A DNA stretch of 9,474 nucleotides from an uncultured Porphyromonadaceae bacterium (GTDB lineage Bacteria > Bacteroidota > Bacteroidia > Bacteroidales > Muribaculaceae). The position numbers were made by a program, and so were the translations under genes. Within the stretch, counting starts at the first letter, position 1. Each line of letters starts with the position of its first letter. Positions 5,535 through 9,474 of this stretch are shown here, in pieces. A model generated the notes under the pieces. The model did not search any database and was not told where the DNA came from. It worked only from the letters and a program-made list of their open reading frames with translations. Location of the stretch: the NCBI GenBank assembly GCA_902475285.1, contig CABRZA010000091.1:1-9474 (forward strand). Reading direction: 5' to 3'.

Positions 5535-8500
5535 TCAGTCTTTGCGGCGCGTAAGGTAGAACTGCGTCTGGTGCTCTATCCAGCGGCGCGCTGCCACGAA
5601 GGCATCGAACCATATGGTCACGTCGTCGGTCAGACGGTCCTGCGGATAGTAGGGGCACTGCCACGGGAATATGGCGCGCTCGAGGTGGGGCATGATGGCC
5701 AGATGGCGTCCGTCGGCGCTGCACAGGGCGGCCACGGCGCCTTCCGAACCGTTGGGATTGCCCGGATACGAGTCGTAGCTGTATCGTGCGGCCACGCATA
5801 TGCCGCTCTCCTCGGGCTTGGCGTTGAAGGTGAAGCGGCCTTCGCCGTGGGCCACCCATATGCCGGAGCTCAGGTGCGAGAGTTTTTCGAGCATCACCGA
5901 GGGGCTGCTCTCTACGTTTATGCCCACGAAAGTCGACTCGAACTTGCCCGACAGGTTGTGCTTCATTTCCACAGCCGGGCGTCCGTCGGCTGTCGATTTG
6001 GCGCCGAGGAGGTTGAGCTCGATCATGAGCTGGCAGCCGTTGCACACGCCCAGACTCAGGGTATAGGGCCGTTCGTAGAAACGGCGCAGGGTTTCGGCGG
6101 CACGTTCGTTCCAACGGAAAGCGCCTGCCCAGCCCTTTGCCGAGCCGAGGACGTCACTGTTGGAGAAACCGCCGCAGAAAGCTATCATCTGAACGTCGTC
6201 GAGTGTCTCGCGACCGCTCATGAGGTCGGTCATGTGCACGTCGCGCACGTCGAAGCCGGCGAGGAAGAGGGCGTAGGCCATCTCGCGGTCGCCGTTCACG
6301 CCCTTCTCGCGTATGATTGCGGCGCGCATGCCCGACGATGTGCGGCGGCGCGCACGCAGGTTGCGCGAGTTGAGGATGCCGTTGAAGTTGGCGCGCAGAC
6401 GGTAGTTGACGGGCTGTTCGCCCAGGTTGTCGCGGCGCTGGAGGGCACATTCGGGATTGGTTTGCAGGCAGTCGAGAAGGTACGACGGCTCGAACCACAC
6501 GCGGCGCATGGCCGGGATGGATATGAAGTGCGACTGGCGCTGGTGCGTTACGGTGATGACTTTTTCGAGCTGGCGCGACGGCGAGGCTATCGGGAAGTAG
6601 CGCACCTCGGCGGCGTCGAGGATATCCTCGGCATGGTTCTTGTCGGCGTCGAGCACCTGCACCACGATGGCGGGGTTCTCGGCAAAGAGAATTTTCACAA
6701 GGTCGATTTCACCGAGTCGCTGGAAGCCGTCGGTGTATACGTTGAGGCCCGAGCGCGTGTTGCTGAAACACATTTCGAGGAGTGTGACAATCAGACCGCC
6801 TTCCGACACGTCGTGCATCGCTGCCGCATATCCCTTGCGCACGAGAGTCTGAACGGCCTCGAAGGCCTTGGCGAACTTGGCGGCGCTCTTCACGTCGGGC
6901 ACAGTTCCGCCCACGCGGCTGAGGGTACGGTAGAGAGCCGAGCCGCCCAGGGCCAGAGGCATGGAGCTGAAGTCGATGTAGTAGAGCGTCGAGCGCATCG
7001 ACGTGCTGCAAGTCACCGGCACGCGGCGGCGTACGTTGTCGACTTCGCCCGAGGCGCTGATTATTACGGTTCCGGGAGCTTTGACGGTTGTGCCGTCGGC
7101 GTATTTCTGCGTCATCGAGAGGCTGTCCTTGCCCGTGGGGATGTTGATGCCGAGGGCGAGGGCAAACTTCGAGCAGGCTTCGACGGCGCGGTAGAGGGCG
7201 GCGTCTTCGCCTTTGTTCTTGCAGGGCCACATCCAGTTGGCGCTGAGCACCACGCTGTCGAGGCCGTCGGCGAGCTGTGCGCCGGCTATGTTGGTGAGGG
7301 CTTCGGCTATGGCCAGACGCGAGGCGGCCGCAGCGTCGCTGAGGGCCACGGCGGGCGCATGGCCAATCGATGTGGCGATGCCGCTCTGACCGTGGTAGTC
7401 GAGGGCCACGATGCCGCAGTCATTGAGGGGGAGCTGGAGGGGGCCGTCGCACTGCTGGCGTGCCACACGGCCCGTCACGCTGCGGTCCACCTTGTTGGTG
7501 AGCCAGTCCTTGCAGGCCACGCCGGGCAGCGAGAGCACGTTGCGAAGGTATTCGTCGAGATTGGCAATGTCGGTGTCGACGCCGGAGTAGTGAGGCGTTA
7601 CGGTTTGGTCGTGCATCACCGTGCGCGGCGCGTTGCCGAGCATGTCGCGTGTGGCGAGGTCGATGGCAGCCTTGCCTTCGCGACGGCCGAAGTGCAGGCG
7701 CTGGTTGTCGGTGGTCTCGCCCACAACATAGAGCGGGGCGCGCTCGCGCTCGGCTATGCGCTCCACAAGGGGAATGTCCTCGGGATGGACGAGGAAGCCC
7801 ATGCGTTCCTGGCTTTCGTTGCCTATGATTTCGCGGTCGGAGAGGGTGGGGTCGCCCACGGGCAGGCTGTCGATGTCGATGTTGCCGCCGGTGCTCTCTA
7901 TAAGCTCGCTGAGGGCGTTGAGGTGTCCGCCGGCGCCGTGGTCGTGGATCGACACCACGGGGTTGCTGTCGCTTTCGGCGAAAGCGCGCACGAGGTTTGC
8001 CACGCGCTTCTGCATCTCGGGGTTGGCGCGCTGCACGGCGTTGAGTTCGATGGCTCCGGCATATCGGCCCGTGTCGACCGACGAAACGGCGCCGCCGCCC
8101 ATGCCTATGCGGTAGTTGTCGCCGCCGGCGAGCATCACGCTCATGCCGGGGCGGGGCTCGTCTTTGAGTGCTTGCTCGGCACGGGCGTAGCCTACGCCGC
8201 CGGCGAGCATTATCACTTTGTCGAAGCCCCATGTCTGATTGTCCTCGGCGTGCTCGAAAGTGAAGAGCGAGCCGCAGATAAGGGGCTGTCCGAACTTATT
8301 GCCGAAGTCGGAAGCGCCGTTCGAGGCCTTGATGAGAATCTGCGAAGGAGTCTGGTAGAGCCAGCGGCGCTCGGCCACGGCGCTTTCCCACGGCTTGGGT
8401 TCGTCGGGTTTGAGACGGGGATAGGATGTCATGTATACAGCCGTGCCTGCCAGGGGCACGCTGGCACGGCCGCCGCCCATACGGTCGCGGATTTCGCCGC

Positions 8501-9296
8501 CCGAGCCGGTTGCGGCGCCGTTGAAGGGTTCGACGGTGGTGGGGAAGTTGTGGGTCTCGGCTTTGAGCGAGAGCACGGTGCGCACCTTGGTAAGGGTGAA
8601 CTCCGAAGGCACGTCGGGGCTCTTGGGCGCGAACTGATGTATCATCGGGCCCTTTACGAAGGCTACATTGTCCTTGTAGGCCGACACCAGATGGCGTGCG
8701 TTCTTGCGGCTCGTGGCCTTGATGAGCTCGAAGAGGGTGGCGTTTTTCTCCTTGCCGTCGATTACGAATCGGCCGTTGAATATTTTGTGGCGGCAATGCT
8801 CGGAGTTGACTTGCGAGAAGCCGAACACCTCGCTGTCGGTCAAGGGGCGGCCGAGGCGCTCGGAGAGCTGTTGGAGGTACTCTTCCTCATCGGCGCTCAG
8901 GGCGAGGCCTTCGCGCTCGTTGTAGGCTGCTATATCGGTTATTTCCTCGGCTGCGGCGGCGCGGAGGTCGGTGACGAACACGTCGGGGCCGGGATTGGTG
9001 TAGAGGGTCTCGAGCATGGGGTCGACTGCCGTCGACGGGGTGACGGGTCGCAGGGCTTCAATGCGAGAAATGCCGTCGAGTCCCATGTTTTGGGTAATCT
9101 CCACGGCATTTGTGCTCCAAGGACTTATCATTTCGCGACGCGGACCGGCGTAGGTTCCGGCGAGGCGTATGTTGTCGGCTTGGGGTTCAGCTCCTGAGAA
9201 TAGCCATGTGAGGCGTTCGAGCTCTGAGGCGTCGAACGAGTGGTTGGTGTCGACGGCATAAACCGTACCGTCGGATGTGATGAAAAATTTTACCAT
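5535..9296 (-). CDS. purL: Phosphoribosylformylglycinamidine synthase, single-chain PurL
   Basis: PurL (FGAM synthase) converts FGAR, ATP and glutamine to FGAM, ADP, phosphate and glutamate, the fourth step of de novo purine synthesis in the cytoplasm. At 1,253 residues it is the large single-chain type (E. coli is 1,295), so no separate PurS or PurQ is needed. In order one sees a PurS-like N-terminus (about 1-130), a linker with QVNSEHCRHKIFNG (162-175), and a first synthetase half with KAETHNFPTTVEPFNGAATG (245-264), GSGGEIRD (264-271) and GGDNYRIGMGGGAVSS (391-406). A degenerate second half follows (about 600-930), then a C-terminal glutaminase with the nucleophile Cys1085 in GVCNGCQ, HGEGRF (1150-1155) and the His1204/Glu1206 pair in MPHLERA. 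The ATG at 9296-9294 gives the expected MVKFF start and sits just downstream of a good promoter. No frameshift or missing catalytic residue is visible. Confidence 0.98.
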   Translation of the reverse strand: MVKFFITSDGTVYAVDTNHSFDASELERLTWLFSGAEPQADNIRLAGTYAGPRREMISPWSTNAVEITQNMGLDGISRIEALRPVTPSTAVDPMLETLYTNPGPDVFVTDLRAAAAEEITDIAAYNEREGLALSADEEEYLQQLSERLGRPLTDSEVFGFSQVNSEHCRHKIFNGRFVIDGKEKNATLFELIKATSRKNARHLVSAYKDNVAFVKGPMIHQFAPKSPDVPSEFTLTKVRTVLSLKAETHNFPTTVEPFNGAATGSGGEIRDRMGGGRASVPLAGTAVYMTSYPRLKPDEPKPWESAVAERRWLYQTPSQILIKASNGASDFGNKFGQPLICGSLFTFEHAEDNQTWGFDKVIMLAGGVGYARAEQALKDEPRPGMSVMLAGGDNYRIGMGGGAVSSVDTGRYAGAIELNAVQRANPEMQKRVANLVRAFAESDSNPVVSIHDHGAGGHLNALSELIESTGGNIDIDSLPVGDPTLSDREIIGNESQERMGFLVHPEDIPLVERIAERERAPLYVVGETTDNQRLHFGRREGKAAIDLATRDMLGNAPRTVMHDQTVTPHYSGVDTDIANLDEYLRNVLSLPGVACKDWLTNKVDRSVTGRVARQQCDGPLQLPLNDCGIVALDYHGQSGIATSIGHAPAVALSDAAAASRLAIAEALTNIAGAQLADGLDSVVLSANWMWPCKNKGEDAALYRAVEACSKFALALGINIPTGKDSLSMTQKYADGTTVKAPGTVIISASGEVDNVRRRVPVTCSTSMRSTLYYIDFSSMPLALGGSALYRTLSRVGGTVPDVKSAAKFAKAFEAVQTLVRKGYAAAMHDVSEGGLIVTLLEMCFSNTRSGLNVYTDGFQRLGEIDLVKILFAENPAIVVQVLDADKNHAEDILDAAEVRYFPIASPSRQLEKVITVTHQRQSHFISIPAMRRVWFEPSYLLDCLQTNPECALQRRDNLGEQPVNYRLRANFNGILNSRNLRARRRTSSGMRAAIIREKGVNGDREMAYALFLAGFDVRDVHMTDLMSGRETLDDVQMIAFCGGFSNSDVLGSAKGWAGAFRWNERAAETLRRFYERPYTLSLGVCNGCQLMIELNLLGAKSTADGRPAVEMKHNLSGKFESTFVGINVESSPSVMLEKLSHLSSGIWVAHGEGRFTFNAKPEESGICVAARYSYDSYPGNPNGSEGAVAALCSADGRHLAIMPHLERAIFPWQCPYYPQDRLTDDVTIWFDAFVAARRWIEHQTQFYLTRRKD

Positions 9297-9318
9297 CGCA
9301 GAAATTCTGAATTTGGTG

Positions 9319-9350
9319 CAAAATTACGCAAAATATTCCGAATATCCAAA
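9319..9350 (-). promoter_or_regulatory. Promoter of purL
   Basis: On the minus strand, TAATTTTG at 9326-9319 matches the Bacteroidota -7 box exactly, and TTTG at 9350-9347 forms the -33 element with a 20-base spacer. Transcription would start near 9313, leaving a leader of only about 15-20 bases before the purL ATG. That is too short for a purine riboswitch, so any purine control would need a protein or another route. Confidence 0.7.
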
Positions 9351-9417
9351 TTTTAATTATTACTGTCCGCTAAACCATAAATCAGTGAGTCCAACATCTT
9401 GAAAGGCAGAAGTTGGG

Positions 9418-9434
9418 CATACTTTTAGAGTATG
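9418..9434. repeat. Inverted repeat over a candidate start codon
   Basis: CATACT (9418-9423) and AGTATG (9429-9434) are perfect complements around a 5-base loop. The right arm contains the ATG of the plus-strand frame that runs off the window. Nearby GGG (9415-9417) and CCC (from 9440) could lengthen the stem with a bulge. Such a hairpin would hide the start codon in a read-through transcript, a feature seen in some insertion sequences. The repeat is seen directly; the role is a guess. Confidence 0.4.
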
Positions 9435-9474
9435 ACAAGCCCCCTCAGTCAATTTCGTGTTCTTGAGGCGGTGG
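9432..9474 (+). CDS. Start of an unidentified gene, possibly a transposase, cut by the window edge
   Basis: An ATG at 9432 opens a plus-strand frame reading MTSPLSQFRVLEAV before the window ends, divergent from purL. Fourteen residues are too few to assign a family. The context hints at the left end of an insertion sequence: the segment from about 9360 (TACTGTCCGCTAAACC) to the ATG is an untranslated stretch of about 70 bases, and the start codon sits in a hairpin. A competing reading exists: the minus strand is open from 9473 to a TAA at 9362-9360 (37 codons), which could be the tail of a gene upstream of purL. I cannot decide between them. Confidence 0.25.
   Translation, partial: MTSPLSQFRVLEAV

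Noticed and set aside
5526..9197. A 1,223-codon open frame on the plus strand
   Set aside because: It is the mirror of purL in a GC-rich codon register, with no recognisable domain and no promoter. PurL is unmistakable on the other strand.
9297..9318. A purine riboswitch ahead of purL
   Set aside because: The -7 box at 9319-9326 leaves a leader of only about 15-20 bases, too short for any known purine-sensing RNA.
9360..9473. A 37-codon minus-strand frame ending in TAA just upstream of the purL promoter
   Set aside because: It could be the tail of an upstream gene, but it shows no recognisable motif and competes with the insertion-sequence reading; not supportable from this window alone.

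Overview
The window looks like ordinary chromosome from a Bacteroidota, most likely a gut-type Bacteroidales with fairly high GC in its genes. Two lines of evidence support this. The two promoters I can recognise fit the Bacteroidota pattern (TTTG or TTG near -33, TAnnTTTG near -7), and the gene starts lack Shine-Dalgarno sequences. The proteins also fit: a long single-chain PurL, a long-loop NhaA, and an etfB-etfA-acyl-CoA dehydrogenase cluster. I cannot fix the family or genus.

All five complete genes lie on the minus strand, so transcription runs from high to low coordinates. From the right edge the order is: an unresolved edge segment (9351-9474) that may be the end of an insertion sequence; purL (9296-5535) with its own promoter and a short leader; a 134-base gap holding a good promoter; the operon etfB (5400-4528), etfA (4505-3477) and acyl-CoA dehydrogenase (3464-1764), closed by a strong rho-independent terminator (1751-1720); a leader with possible RNA structure; nhaA (1593-172); a second hairpin terminator (153-107); and about 100 bases at the left edge with no gene I can support.

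Functionally there are three units. PurL carries out the fourth step of de novo purine synthesis. EtfB, EtfA and the acyl-CoA dehydrogenase form a redox module: the dehydrogenase acts on an acyl-CoA/enoyl-CoA pair and the two-subunit flavoprotein shuttles its electrons. EtfB carries sequence blocks I associate with the electron-bifurcating Etf type, which would couple NADH, crotonyl-CoA-like substrates and ferredoxin; this is inference. NhaA is an inner-membrane Na+/H+ antiporter with all its key charged residues.

I see no CRISPR array, tRNA, rRNA, toxin-antitoxin pair, defence cassette or clearly new system. The best leads are modest: the bifurcating-type Etf beside an unusually long dehydrogenase, a structured nhaA leader, and the right-edge segment.
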